DNA of 64,000 nucleotides from Myxococcales bacterium (GTDB lineage Bacteria > Myxococcota_A > Polyangia > Haliangiales > Haliangiaceae). The first letter of the stretch is position 1; each line of letters starts with the position of its first letter. The notes beneath the pieces were generated by a model. The model was not told the origin of the DNA and ran no database searches. It saw only the letters and a program-made list of their open reading frames with translations. The DNA is taken from contig JADJJK010000010.1 of the NCBI GenBank assembly GCA_016706545.1, positions 124,001-188,000 of the forward strand, given 5' to 3'. This document shows positions 38,879-48,687 of this stretch, piece by piece. The translations under genes and the position numbers were made by a program.

Positions 38879-39336
38879 GGCGCGACCACGACGCGGTACC
38901 CGCTCATCTGGCTCGCGTGGGTCTTGCAGAAGTAGACCGCGTTGCGGGCGTTGCAGAAGCGCCACGCCCACTTGCCGCCAGCGGGGATGTCGCCGCTGTC
39001 AAAGCCGCCCTGCGCTGGAGGCCGCGGCGCGCCGGGCACGCCGGCGGTGACGGTGTGCACCATGGTGTCGGTGTTGTTCCAGGTCACCACCGTGCCGGGC
39101 GTGACGTTGACCACGGCCTTGTCCACGTTGAGCGTGATGAGGTTGATCTGCGGTCCGGAGGTGGAGGGCGCCACCGCCCCTTCGACGCAGGCGGAGGAGC
39201 CATCCGGCGCCGCGTCGGCGGGCGCCGCGTCCGGCACCGCGGGGACGCGGTAGCCAAAGTCGATGCAGGAGGCGGCCACGGAGAATGCCGCCGCGCCGGC
39301 GAGCAGCGAGGACACGACGATGAGAGAGCGGGACAT
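38875..39336 (-). CDS. Blue-copper lipoprotein (plastocyanin/azurin-like), 153 aa
   Basis: ATG 39336 starts 2 bp after the five-heme gene ends. The signal ends in the lipobox VAASC (Cys24), so it is lipid-anchored. The copper domain carries TVVTWNNTDTMVHTVTAG with His94, and near the C terminus WRFCNARNAVYFCKTH with Cys137, His140 and Met144: the full type-1 set His-Cys-His-Met. It should shuttle single electrons in the periplasm or on the inner leaflet of the outer membrane. Its position between the five-heme lipoprotein and the PEGA gene, with ATGA overlap into the latter, places it in the conduit. Confidence 0.88.
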   Translation of the reverse strand: MSRSLIVVSSLLAGAAAFSVAASCIDFGYRVPAVPDAAPADAAPDGSSACVEGAVAPSTSGPQINLITLNVDKAVVNVTPGTVVTWNNTDTMVHTVTAGVPGAPRPPAQGGFDSGDIPAGGKWAWRFCNARNAVYFCKTHASQMSGYRVVVAP

Positions 39337-39337
39337 A

Positions 39338-42300
39338 TCAGCAACCTCCCCAGGGGCAGGATTCATCAGCGCCGCCCTGGACCCACTGGCGCAAGAGCCG
39401 GGTCTGGGCGGAGGAAAGGCAGGCGCGGCAGGTGCCGCTGGTGGTGTCAAACGGCATATCGCAATCCTCGGCCACCCGCACCAGCTTGCTGCCGCCCGGG
39501 TCACAGGGGCGGACCTCGTCGTTGGCCACCGCGTTGGCGTAGCTGTCCCAGCGGATGCCCCTGGGTGGGTTGCCGCCGCTGTGGCAGTGGACGCAGCGCG
39601 CGTCGAAGAGCGGCTGCACCACCTCGGCGTAAGGGAAGCACGCGCCGGCCGGGGTGGCGCAGCGGGCCACCGTGTTGGCGTCGCGGTTGCCGGCCAGGTC
39701 GCGGGCGCGGACCACGAAGCAGGTCTGCTGCGCGGTCGGCACCGGCACGGTCATGCAGGTGGCGCCGCCGGAGATCGCGTACGGCGCGGGGCGCGCCAGG
39801 TTGACGCTGCCGGCGCTGGTGCCATCGTAGAGCTCGTAGACCATGCTGTCGGCGGTGCTGCCCGCGTCGCTGGCCGCGGCCCAGCACACCTTGATGCTGC
39901 TGGGCGAGGGCGCGATCGCGGAGGCCGCGCCAGCGAAGGTCGGGGCGGTGGTGTCGCCGCAGCTCGCCGGCTCGGTGCAGGCGCGGCGCGCGCCGCTCTG
40001 CACCCAGGCGCCCAGCAAGGAGCGCTCGGCGGGCGCCAGGTACGGCGGGCCGTCGAACGGCATGCGCTGTCCGCACACGTTGCCCGCGGTCTTGGTGTTG
40101 AGCATGCTGCCCGCCCAGTCGCACGCATCCACCTCGTCGCGCAGCGCGCCGCCGGCGAGCGCGCCACCGTAGGTGCGCAGGTCCAGGAATCGGGGGCCAG
40201 CGTCGCCCTGGTGGCAGTGGGTGCAACGCGCGTTCAGGATGGGCTGCACCAGGGTGTCGTAGTCCACGCCGCACGCGGCGGCGGCGGTGGTGGTGCATAC
40301 CTCCACGTTGTTGCTGCTGCGGTTGCCGGCCAGGTCGCGGGCGCGCACCACGAAGCAGGTGGTGGAGCCCGGCCCCATGCGGACGTCGGTGCAGAGCTGT
40401 CCAACCACCGAAGACTGCGGCGGCAGCGTGTAGCTCTGCCCGCCCGGGGTCGCGGCCTGGTACACGTCGTAGCGCAGCGACGCGGCGGAGGTCACCGCGT
40501 CGGTGGCCTGCGGCCAGCACACCCGCGCCGTGGTCCGGTCGGTGGCGATCGCCGAGGACGCGCCAGCGAAGGCCGGCGGCGTGGTGTCGCCGCAAGCGGC
40601 GACCTCCGAGCACGTGCGCTGCGCGCCCTGGTTCACCCACTGGGTGACCATGGCGATCTGCTGGCTGGTCAGATAGGGCGGGCCGTCGAGCGGCATGCGC
40701 TTGCCCACGCTGGGGCTGGCGCCGATCTTGTTGACCAGCAGCGAGGCGCCCGCGTTGCAGGCGGTGACCTCGTTGCGGCGCACGCTGCCCTCGATCACAT
40801 GGTCGTAGCTGTCCAGGCGCAGCCACTGCGGCGGGCGGTCGCCCGCGTGGCAGCGCGTGCAGTTGCGGTCCAGGAGCGGCTGGATCATCGTCGCGTAGTC
40901 CACGCAGCCGGTGGGCACAGGCGGCGTGGTGAGGCAGCGCTCCACCGTGTTGCCGTCGCGGTTGCCGGCGCCGTCGCGGGCCCGCACCACGACGCACTGC
41001 TGGCTGGCCGGGCTCAGCGCGTCGAGCCGCACGCAGGTGGCGCCGGCGGCGCTGGTCTTGCGCGGCGAGCCGGAGAAGGCCTGGCCGCCGGGCGTGGACG
41101 CGAGGTAGGCGTCGTACAGGAGGCCGCTGACCGGCGTCAGGTTGTCGTTGCCGGCGGCCCAGCACACCTCCACCGTGGTGGCGTTGATCGCGCTGGCGGT
41201 GGTGACGCCGGCGAAGGTCGGCGGTGTGGCGTCGCTGCAAGGATCTGGCGCGCTGCACGACGCGCGCCCGCCCTCGGCGATCCACTGCTCGACGGCGCCG
41301 ATCTGCGCGGTGGTCAGGTAGGGCGGGCCATCGGCGGGCATGCGGCCGCCGATGGGCGGGGTGGCCATCGAGATCTTCTGGTACAGCAGGCTCGCGCCTG
41401 GCTGACAGGCCACCACCTCGTTGCCGGTCTGTCCGCCGGCGATGACCCCGGCGAAGCTGTCGAGCCGCAGGTTGCGCGGCGGGCTGGCGCCGGCGTGGCA
41501 CTGCACGCACTCGGCGTTGAAGATCGGCTGGATCACCGTCGCGTAGTCGATGCAGCTCGCGGCCCCGGTGGTGACGCAGCGCTCGACCACGTTGCTGTCG
41601 CGGTTGCCGGCGCCGTCGCGGGCCCGCACCACCCAGCAGGTCTGTTGCGAGGGCGTGAGGCCGCTGATGGTGACGCAGGTGCCGCCCGCGGGGCTGGTGG
41701 TCTGCGGCGGCCCGGTGAACACCTGACCGCCGGGCGCGGTGGCCTGATACACGTCATAGACGAGCTGGGCCGGCGCCGTGGCGTTGTCGGAGCCCGCGCT
41801 CCAGCAGAGCTGCGCGCTCGACTCTCCGGAGATCGTCGCGGTCGCCAGGCCGGCGAAGGTCGGGGCCTGCGCGTCGCTGCACACCGCGGTGTCGGCGGGG
41901 CAGGCCTGCGGCGCGCCGCCCGCGATCCAGCGCCGCACGGTCTCGAGCTGGGTCGCCGTCAGGTACGGGCCGCCCTGCGGCATGCGGACGCCCACCGGCG
42001 GGTTGTCTTGCGAGATCTTGAGGAACAGCAGGCTCGCTTCGGCCTGGCACTTCACCACCTCGGTGCCGGTGAGGCCACCGGCCATCACGCCCGCGAAGGA
42101 GTCCAGGCGCAGGTTGCGCGGCGGCGAGGCGCCGGTGTGGCAGCCCAGGCAGTTGGCGTCGAGGATGGGCTTGACGTCATCGTTGTACGAGACGCAGGTG
42201 CCAAGCTCGCGCGGCGTGGCCTGGCGCTCGTTGGTGTTGCACTCGGTCTGCTGGGCCTCGTCCTGCGCGCGCACCACGAAGTGGTAGGTCGTGCCGGTGG

Positions 42301-42862
42301 TGAGGTTGCCCACGCGCACCGAGGTCGCGCCGACCACCGTGGCCACCGGCATCGTGTAGTCGAACTGGCCGGCGGTGGTGGACTGGTAGACCTGATAGCG
42401 GAGGCTCGCGGGCAGCGTCTCGTCTGCCGCCGCGCTCCAGCGCAGCATCACGCCGTCTGCGCCGTCGGCGCTGGCCTCGGACACGCCGCCAAAGAGCGGC
42501 GCCTCGTTGGCGGCGGTGCCGGCGGTGCAGGTCCCGCCGGGGCCGGGCCCGGGGTCGACGTTGCCGGCGACGCTGCAGAGCCCCATGCGGCACACCTCTT
42601 CGCCGTCACAGCCGATCTCGTCCCCGCCGACCACGACGCATTCGTCGCCGATGGTGGCGCCGGCGCGGGTCGCGGCGTCTCGTGGCAGGCACTTGTCGTC
42701 CGTGAAGCAGACCTGGCCGTTGCCGCAGTCTCCATCTCGCGCGCAAGCGGAGCGCTCTGCCTCGCAGTTACATCCGGCGGTTCCGGAGAAGAGGCCGCCA
42801 AGCGCGACGAGCGACAGGCGCAAGAGCCAGCGGACGAGGATGGAAGGCACGGGCAACTCCAC
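39338..42862 (-). CDS. Five-heme lipoprotein of five FN3-plus-heme modules, 1174 aa
   Basis: GTG 42862 opens a signal (SILVRWLLRLSLVALGGLFS) ending in the lipobox TAGC. A Cys-rich domain (residues 31-112) precedes five near-identical modules of about 212 residues. Each has a fibronectin-III-like half (for example ADGVMLRWSAAAD...SLRYQVYQST...YHFVVRAQDEA) and a c-type heme half. Heme sites are CLGCH 238-242, CVQCH 452-456, CTRCH 668-672, CTHCH 880-884 and CVHCH 1090-1094. A Met of the form (G)xRMPxxGPPYL follows each of the first four by about 50 residues (294, 508, 723, 934), and Met1136 serves the last. Extra Cys pairs in every module are likely disulfides. This is a chain of single hemes held on a rigid FN3 rod. 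Second gene of the redox operon. Confidence 0.9.
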   Translation of the reverse strand: MELPVPSILVRWLLRLSLVALGGLFSGTAGCNCEAERSACARDGDCGNGQVCFTDDKCLPRDAATRAGATIGDECVVVGGDEIGCDGEEVCRMGLCSVAGNVDPGPGPGGTCTAGTAANEAPLFGGVSEASADGADGVMLRWSAAADETLPASLRYQVYQSTTAGQFDYTMPVATVVGATSVRVGNLTTGTTYHFVVRAQDEAQQTECNTNERQATPRELGTCVSYNDDVKPILDANCLGCHTGASPPRNLRLDSFAGVMAGGLTGTEVVKCQAEASLLFLKISQDNPPVGVRMPQGGPYLTATQLETVRRWIAGGAPQACPADTAVCSDAQAPTFAGLATATISGESSAQLCWSAGSDNATAPAQLVYDVYQATAPGGQVFTGPPQTTSPAGGTCVTISGLTPSQQTCWVVRARDGAGNRDSNVVERCVTTGAASCIDYATVIQPIFNAECVQCHAGASPPRNLRLDSFAGVIAGGQTGNEVVACQPGASLLYQKISMATPPIGGRMPADGPPYLTTAQIGAVEQWIAEGGRASCSAPDPCSDATPPTFAGVTTASAINATTVEVCWAAGNDNLTPVSGLLYDAYLASTPGGQAFSGSPRKTSAAGATCVRLDALSPASQQCVVVRARDGAGNRDGNTVERCLTTPPVPTGCVDYATMIQPLLDRNCTRCHAGDRPPQWLRLDSYDHVIEGSVRRNEVTACNAGASLLVNKIGASPSVGKRMPLDGPPYLTSQQIAMVTQWVNQGAQRTCSEVAACGDTTPPAFAGASSAIATDRTTARVCWPQATDAVTSAASLRYDVYQAATPGGQSYTLPPQSSVVGQLCTDVRMGPGSTTCFVVRARDLAGNRSSNNVEVCTTTAAAACGVDYDTLVQPILNARCTHCHQGDAGPRFLDLRTYGGALAGGALRDEVDACDWAGSMLNTKTAGNVCGQRMPFDGPPYLAPAERSLLGAWVQSGARRACTEPASCGDTTAPTFAGAASAIAPSPSSIKVCWAAASDAGSTADSMVYELYDGTSAGSVNLARPAPYAISGGATCMTVPVPTAQQTCFVVRARDLAGNRDANTVARCATPAGACFPYAEVVQPLFDARCVHCHSGGNPPRGIRWDSYANAVANDEVRPCDPGGSKLVRVAEDCDMPFDTTSGTCRACLSSAQTRLLRQWVQGGADESCPWGGC

Positions 42863-42901
42863 GAAGAGAGAGACGCGAGGGGAGGGGGAGGCGCAGGGGC
42901 G

Positions 42902-43327
42902 CTAGGGCTTGAAGTCGCACGCGCACAGCGCGCGGATGTGGCTGACCAGCGACTTGATCTGGGGATCCGATAGCTGCGCGAAGGCCGGCATCAGCGGACT
43001 CTTGCCGCTGGCCTGGCCGCCGCTCTTGATCACCTGCATGATCTGCTGGTCGGAGATCTTGCTCATCACGTCCTTGCCGGACAGCTTGCGCGGCTTGGGG
43101 TTGAGCGCGGTCGCCGCCGGGCCGTCTCCATCGCCCTTGGCGCCGTGGCAGGCCACGCAGTTCTGCGCGAACAGCTCGGCGCCGGTGGCGGCGGCGGCGG
43201 CGGGCACCGGCCGCTGGTCTGCGTGGAGGGCGGACGGGGCAAGGACCAGCGCAGAGGCACCAAGGACCAAGCTGGTGAAGGAGGCGGCGAGGAGGCGGCG
43301 AGTGGAAGAAGAGCTAGAGCTGGACAT
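42902..43327 (-). CDS. Periplasmic mono-heme cytochrome c, 141 aa
   Basis: ATG 43327 is preceded by GGAG at ribosome-binding distance (TTCGGAGACCCGCC) and opens a signal peptide (RLLAASFTSLVLGASALVLAPSALHA). The heme site is CVACH at residues 57-61 with GAKGDGDGPAA after it, and the sixth ligand is probably Met112 (GKSPLMPAF). ALNPKPRK and GKSPLMPA are shared with the divergent lipoprotein cytochrome at 43496, so the two are paralogues. First gene of the eight-gene redox operon and placed directly under the sigma54-like promoter; 39 bp separate it from the five-heme gene. Confidence 0.92.
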   Translation of the reverse strand: MSSSSSSSTRRLLAASFTSLVLGASALVLAPSALHADQRPVPAAAAATGAELFAQNCVACHGAKGDGDGPAATALNPKPRKLSGKDVMSKISDQQIMQVIKSGGQASGKSPLMPAFAQLSDPQIKSLVSHIRALCACDFKP

Positions 43328-43380
43328 GGCGGGTCTCCGAAGATCGGCGCGAAGGTTTGTGGATACTCGCGCTGGGCATT

Positions 43381-43396
43381 TGCAAGGGCCAGACCA
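43381..43396 (-). promoter_or_regulatory. Sigma54-type (-24/-12) promoter of the redox operon
   Basis: On the minus strand TGGTCTGGCCCTTGCA matches the -24 TGG and -12 TTGCA elements with exact spacing (consensus TGGCACGNNNNTTGCA; mismatches only at three less conserved positions). The implied start site is near 43371, giving a 44-base leader with a GGAG ribosome site before ATG 43327. The 11/12-bp repeat array lies just upstream, where enhancer sites for an NtrC-family activator are expected, and such an activator is encoded at 44452-45798. Confidence 0.6.
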
Positions 43397-43400
43397 GCGC

Positions 43401-43457
43401 CAGATGGGCAGCGGATGGGCAGCCAGATGGGCAGCCGGATGGGCAGCGGATGAGCCG
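43401..43457. repeat. Five 11/12-bp tandem repeats between divergent cytochrome genes
   Basis: Units read (C)CAGATGGGCAG or (C)CGGATGGGCAG, five copies end to end, the last degenerate. They sit immediately upstream of the sigma54-like promoter of the minus-strand operon and 39 bp before the plus-strand cytochrome gene. The spacing of about one helical turn fits sites for a multimeric activator. Confidence 0.75.
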
Positions 43458-43495
43458 CCGCCAGGTGGGAACACCCGTTGCAATGGCGAGGTGTC

Positions 43496-44185
43496 ATGAA
43501 GCGCTTCGCCTTCCTTTCTCTATTGCTCGTCACCTCAGCCTGTGCGAGCCAGCCGATCTGCAAGCCCTGGTCTCCGGAAGCGGCCGCTGCCGCGGCGCCC
43601 GCGAGCCAGCCGCCCGTCGTCGACGACGGCACCGTGGCGGTCGCTGGCGCCGGGGAGGATGATGCATGGACCTCGGTGGTCGGTGAAGGGCCACGCGTCG
43701 CGGACTCGCCCGACGGTGGCGCTCGTCGGCGGGCGCGCCCGGCCGCGGCCGCTGCGTCACCGGCGGCGCCGCCAGCCGCCGCCCGCTCGGCGGAGGCCCC
43801 GCGCGCGCCCGCGGCGCCCGCGGCGCCCGCGGCGTCAGCGGCATCAGCGACCACCGCCGTCGCTGCGGCGCCGAGCAAGCCGGCCAAGCCTGCGGCCAAC
43901 CCCAAGCTCTCGGAAGGTAGGTCTTTCTTCGCCGGGCGCTGCGTCCCTTGTCACGGCGCAGGTGGCCGCGGCGATGGCCCCGCGGCCGCCGCGCTCAACC
44001 CCAAGCCGCGCAACTTCACCGACCGCGGCTGGCAGAAGTCGGTGACCGACATCCACATCGAGAAGGTCATCTTTCAGGGTGGACCCTCGGTCGGCAAGAG
44101 CCCGCTCATGCCGGCGCACGCCGATCTCAAGGATCCGGTGATGCTGGCGGCGGTCCGCGAGGTGGTCCGCGCGTTCGCTCGATAG
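43496..44185 (+). CDS. Lipoprotein mono-heme cytochrome c, 229 aa
   Basis: ATG 43496 gives a signal (MKRFAFLSLLLVTSAC) with lipobox TSAC. About 120 residues of Ala/Pro-rich linker follow, long enough to let the heme domain reach across the periplasm. The C-terminal cytochrome domain has CVPCHGAGGRGDGPAAAALNPKPR and GKSPLMPAHADL, matching the paralogue at 42902-43327. The Met of SPLMPA is the likely sixth ligand. Divergent from the redox operon and sharing its control region. Followed by a perfect palindrome and then the convergent NtrC-type gene. Confidence 0.9.
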   Translation: MKRFAFLSLLLVTSACASQPICKPWSPEAAAAAAPASQPPVVDDGTVAVAGAGEDDAWTSVVGEGPRVADSPDGGARRRARPAAAAASPAAPPAAARSAEAPRAPAAPAAPAASAASATTAVAAAPSKPAKPAANPKLSEGRSFFAGRCVPCHGAGGRGDGPAAAALNPKPRNFTDRGWQKSVTDIHIEKVIFQGGPSVGKSPLMPAHADLKDPVMLAAVREVVRAFAR

Positions 44186-44223
44186 CCTCTCGCGGCTCAC
44201 AAAGCTGCGAGTCTGCGCCCCGC

Positions 44224-44245
44224 CGCCTCGCAACGTTGCGAGGCG
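44224..44245. promoter_or_regulatory. 22-bp perfect palindrome between convergent genes
   Basis: Each half reads CGCCTCGCAAC, and the two halves abut with no spacer. It lies 38 bp past the stop of the lipoprotein cytochrome and 206 bp past the stop of the NtrC-type gene. As RNA it would give a hairpin on either strand but without a T-run. It could be a bidirectional transcription stop or a protein-binding site. The rest of 44186-44451 shows nothing recognisable. Confidence 0.5.
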
Positions 44246-44451
44246 CGCAAGTGATGAGGATGGTTGAGCTCGCCGACGCTTCCAACGCCAGCATGGACGC
44301 TGCGCAAAGATCCGGCACGCAAGAATGCGAGAGCGCGGCCTGATGGAACAAAGCGGTGCGTGGCGGGCACAACTCCAAGCACAGACTGTTCCACCTGCGG
44401 CCCAGTGCCCAGCGCCGTCGCGAGGCCGCGCGGCGAGGGCTCAAGCTTCGC

Positions 44452-45794
<1,343 letters not shown>

Positions 45795-45798
<4 letters not shown>

Positions 45799-48050
45799 CG
45801 AGCGTCCGTGGGCGGAGGGGCCGTGGGCAGGTGAATGGAGAAGGACGTGCCGCCCGGGCCGGTCGCGGCCAAGGTCAGGCTGCCGCCGAGGTCCTCGACG
45901 ATGCGCTTGCTGACGAACAGGCCAAGGCCGGTGCCGCGGCCGGGCGCCTTGGTGGTGTAGAACGGCTCGAAGATCCGGCCCGCCACCTCGTCGGGGATGC
46001 CCGCGCCGGTGTCGATGACGAGGATCTCGACGTCGCCGCTCGTCACGCGGGTGAGGAAGGTCAGCCGCCGCGGCGGTGGCTCGGGCGGTGCCGGCTCGCG
46101 CTCGCTGGCCTGCGCGATGGCGTCGAGTGCGTTGAGCCCCAGGTTGAGCAGCACCTGCACCAGGTGGTCCTCCACCAGGCGGACCCCGGGCAGGTCCGGC
46201 AACAGCTCGCGCACGAGCTCCACGTTGCGGGCGCGCGGGTCGTGCTCCATCAGCTTCACCACGTCCTCGATGGCCTGGTTGGGCGAGGCCAGCCGGACCT
46301 CGTCGCGCTTGCGGCGCGCGAAGTCCACCAGCTCGCGCAAGAGGCGCGACATCCGCCCCACCTCTTTGCGCACGATGGGCACGCTGATCGCGGCCTTCTG
46401 CGGATCGCTCTGCGCGCGCTGGAGCTGCGCGTCGATGGCGGCCAGCGGGTTGCCCAGCTCGTGGGCCACGCCCGTGGCGAGCTGGCCAAAGGCCGCCATC
46501 TTCTCCTGGAAGGCGAGCTTGGCCTGGAGCTGCTTCTCCTTGCCGATGACGCGGCTGATCGCGATCACGGACTCCACCGAGCCGTCTTCGGCGCGCACCG
46601 GGTAGGTCTCGATGGCCACCGGCTCCTGCCCGGTCACCGTGTGCTGGGAGCGCTCGGCGGTGGCGGGGGCGCCGGTGGCGAAGGAGCGCGCCGCCGGGCA
46701 ACCCTCGCACGGCGCCGCCCGGCCCTCGAAGGCCTGGTGGCAGAGCTCGCCCAGGAGCGGCCGGCCGTGCATGCGCACCGCGGCGTTGTTGGCCTTGACG
46801 ATGCGGTAGTCGCGATCGGTCACCACCACGCGCTGGTCGATGGAGTTGACCAGGAGCTCGAGGAACTGCTCGCTGTCGTGCAAGGAGCGGGTCCGCGAGG
46901 CGATGCGGTCCTCGAGAGTCTGCTGCGAGTTTCGCAGCGCCAGGCTCATGCGGTTGAAGGTGAGGGTGAGATCGGAGATCTCGCGTGGCCCCGCGTTGCT
47001 CACGGTGGCGCCGATCTCGCCGCCGGCGATGCGCTCTGCCGCGCCAGAGAGGGCGCGCAAGGGCCGCACCAGCGTGCGCCAGGCCAGAAACACCGCGAGC
47101 GCCACCACCGCGAGCAAGCTGGCGAGCATGACCAGCGCCTGGCGCTTGAGCGCCTCCAGCTCGCCGAGCGTGGCGGCCACCGGGATGGTCACCACCAGGC
47201 CCCATCCGGCGCCGGGCACCGGGCTGTGCGCGACCACCAGATCTTGCCCGTCGGCGCCGCGCGTGCGCAACGCCCACTCGGACAGGTCCTGCGCGCGCGG
47301 CAGCCAGGAGAGCCGTTCACCGCTGGCCTCGTGCGCGCCGCCGGACGACGAGGCGATGACCCGCCGGGTCTCGTCGAGCAAGTACAGATCTGCGGCCGCG
47401 CTGCGGCGGCGAAACGCGGTGAGCAGCCGCTGGTACGCGGTGAGGCGGAAGCGCGCGCAGAACACCGCACCGTCGCTGGCCGGCGTGGACACCAGCATCT
47501 GCGCCGGCGCGCCCTCGCCAGGGGTGTAGCCCGTCACCGCGGTGGCCTGCCGTCCGCGCTGCAGGCACAGCGCCGCCGCCAGATCCGGCGCTGGCGCCTC
47601 GGCGTGGCGCGAGCTAGCGAGCACCGCGCCGCTGGCCGAGATCACCTGGAGCTCCTCCATCTCCGGCGCGCCGGCGACCCCCACCCGGAGCTGCTCGTGC
47701 AGCGCGGCGCGCGCGGCCCCGGCGCCCTCCCCTTGGCCCTGCGCCATCGAGATCTGCGGCAGCAAGGTCGGCGCGCCAGAGAGCAGCGAGGGCACGAGCT
47801 TGGCGGCGTCGCGCACGAACACGTCGGCCTCGGCCGCTTCGTCGGCGGCCAGCGTGCGCAGGTTGCGCATGCTCGACTCCGTGAGGTATCGCCGCGTCTG
47901 CAGATATCCCCACAAGTTGGAGATGAGCAGCGGCCCGACGAACAGCACCACCATCAGGAACACCAGCCACTGGCCCACGCTGACGCGGCGCCCGCTGGCC
48001 TCTGGCACCTCGGGCCGCGACGCGGGCTCAGCGAGCGGCTCCTCGATCAT
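45795..48050 (-). CDS. Sensor histidine kinase with Cys-rich PAS domain, 751 aa
   Basis: Two membrane helices (WLVFLMVVLFVGPLLISNLWGY at 28-49 and ALVMLASLLAVVALAVFLAW at 305-324) bracket a periplasmic sensor domain of double-Cache style. HAMP follows at about 325-380. The PAS domain at about 390-500 contains CHQAFEGRAAPCEGCP (Cys437, 448, 451), a Cys cluster seen in PAS domains thought to sense redox state or bind metal. The phospho-acceptor is His530 in ATGVAHELGNPLAAI. The ATP domain has NALDAI, DTGAGIP and GTGLGL. It is the cognate kinase of the NtrC-type regulator by ATGA overlap. Envelope and redox cues could both feed into it. Confidence 0.93.
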
Positions 48051-48143
48051 CGCGGCAGTCTCCCACGAAGTGACCGCGGCGACCCAAGCCGGGTGGGTCG
48101 ACTCTGCGAAGACAGTGTTCCGTCAGTATACGGCCGCCCGCCG

Positions 48144-48179
48144 GACCAGAGGGACCAGAGGGACCAGAGGGACCAGCCG
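48144..48179. repeat. 9-bp tandem repeat, four copies
   Basis: Three perfect copies of GACCAGAGG and a fourth partial one lie between the sensor-kinase start (48050) and the stop of the I9-inhibitor gene (48191), both on the minus strand. They lie in the leader region of the kinase gene. Confidence 0.8.
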
Positions 48180-48190
48180 GCGCGGCCCGC

Positions 48191-48538
48191 TCACCGCGCG
48201 TTGGGTGAGGACACGCTGTCGTGCTGGACGTACTGGATGGCGCTGTCGCAGCGCAGCCGGGCCACCTGGTCGTCCGTCAGCTCGGCCGCGAACGCCGAGA
48301 TCGACGTGAACACCCGGGAGGTCTTGAAGCCGTAGGCCTGGGTCAGCCGCCCCACCTCCTGGGTGACGTCCAGGCCGGCCTGCACCGCGATGATGAAGCC
48401 AGGCGCGCGGGCGTCGTACGTGCCCAGCAGCGGCGCCGGAGCTCCGCAGGACGGCCCCGCGATGGCGTCCTCGTCGTCGCCGTCGCAGCCCACCGGGCCA
48501 AGGAGCAAGAGCGCGCAGGTAAGCCAGATGGATCGCAT
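48191..48538 (-). CDS. I9-type protease-inhibitor lipoprotein, 115 aa
   Basis: ATG 48538 opens a lipoprotein signal (SIWLTCALLLLGPVGC). The remaining 95 residues match the fold of the subtilisin propeptide/I9 inhibitor: GTYDARAPGFIIAVQAGLDV, YGFKTSRVFTSISAFAAELTDDQVARLRCDSAIQYVQHDS. Such domains normally precede a subtilase and fold it; here no protease domain follows, so it is a stand-alone inhibitor or a trans-acting chaperone for a subtilase encoded elsewhere. Cys in SAGPSC and LRC could form a disulfide. It lies upstream of the sensor kinase on the same strand but with a 140-bp gap. Confidence 0.82.
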   Translation of the reverse strand: MRSIWLTCALLLLGPVGCDGDDEDAIAGPSCGAPAPLLGTYDARAPGFIIAVQAGLDVTQEVGRLTQAYGFKTSRVFTSISAFAAELTDDQVARLRCDSAIQYVQHDSVSSPNAR

Positions 48539-48687
48539 GGCGCCCAGCGTACTGCGTCAGCGGGCCAAGGGCCAGCGCTGGCCTGTGGCCCTGTGGCCCA
48601 GATCTCGCGGGCCGCGGAGGTGCGTCGAGCGCGTCGTCGCCAGACACGAACTGCCCGGGCGCCGGCGAAGCCCCTGTTCGGCGCGGG

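Noticed and set aside
43467..43482. A -24/-12-like box (GGG...TTGCA) for the plus-strand cytochrome gene
   Set aside because: The implied start site lies about 3 bp before the ATG, leaving no room for a leader; the minus-strand box at 43381-43396 is better in match and distance.
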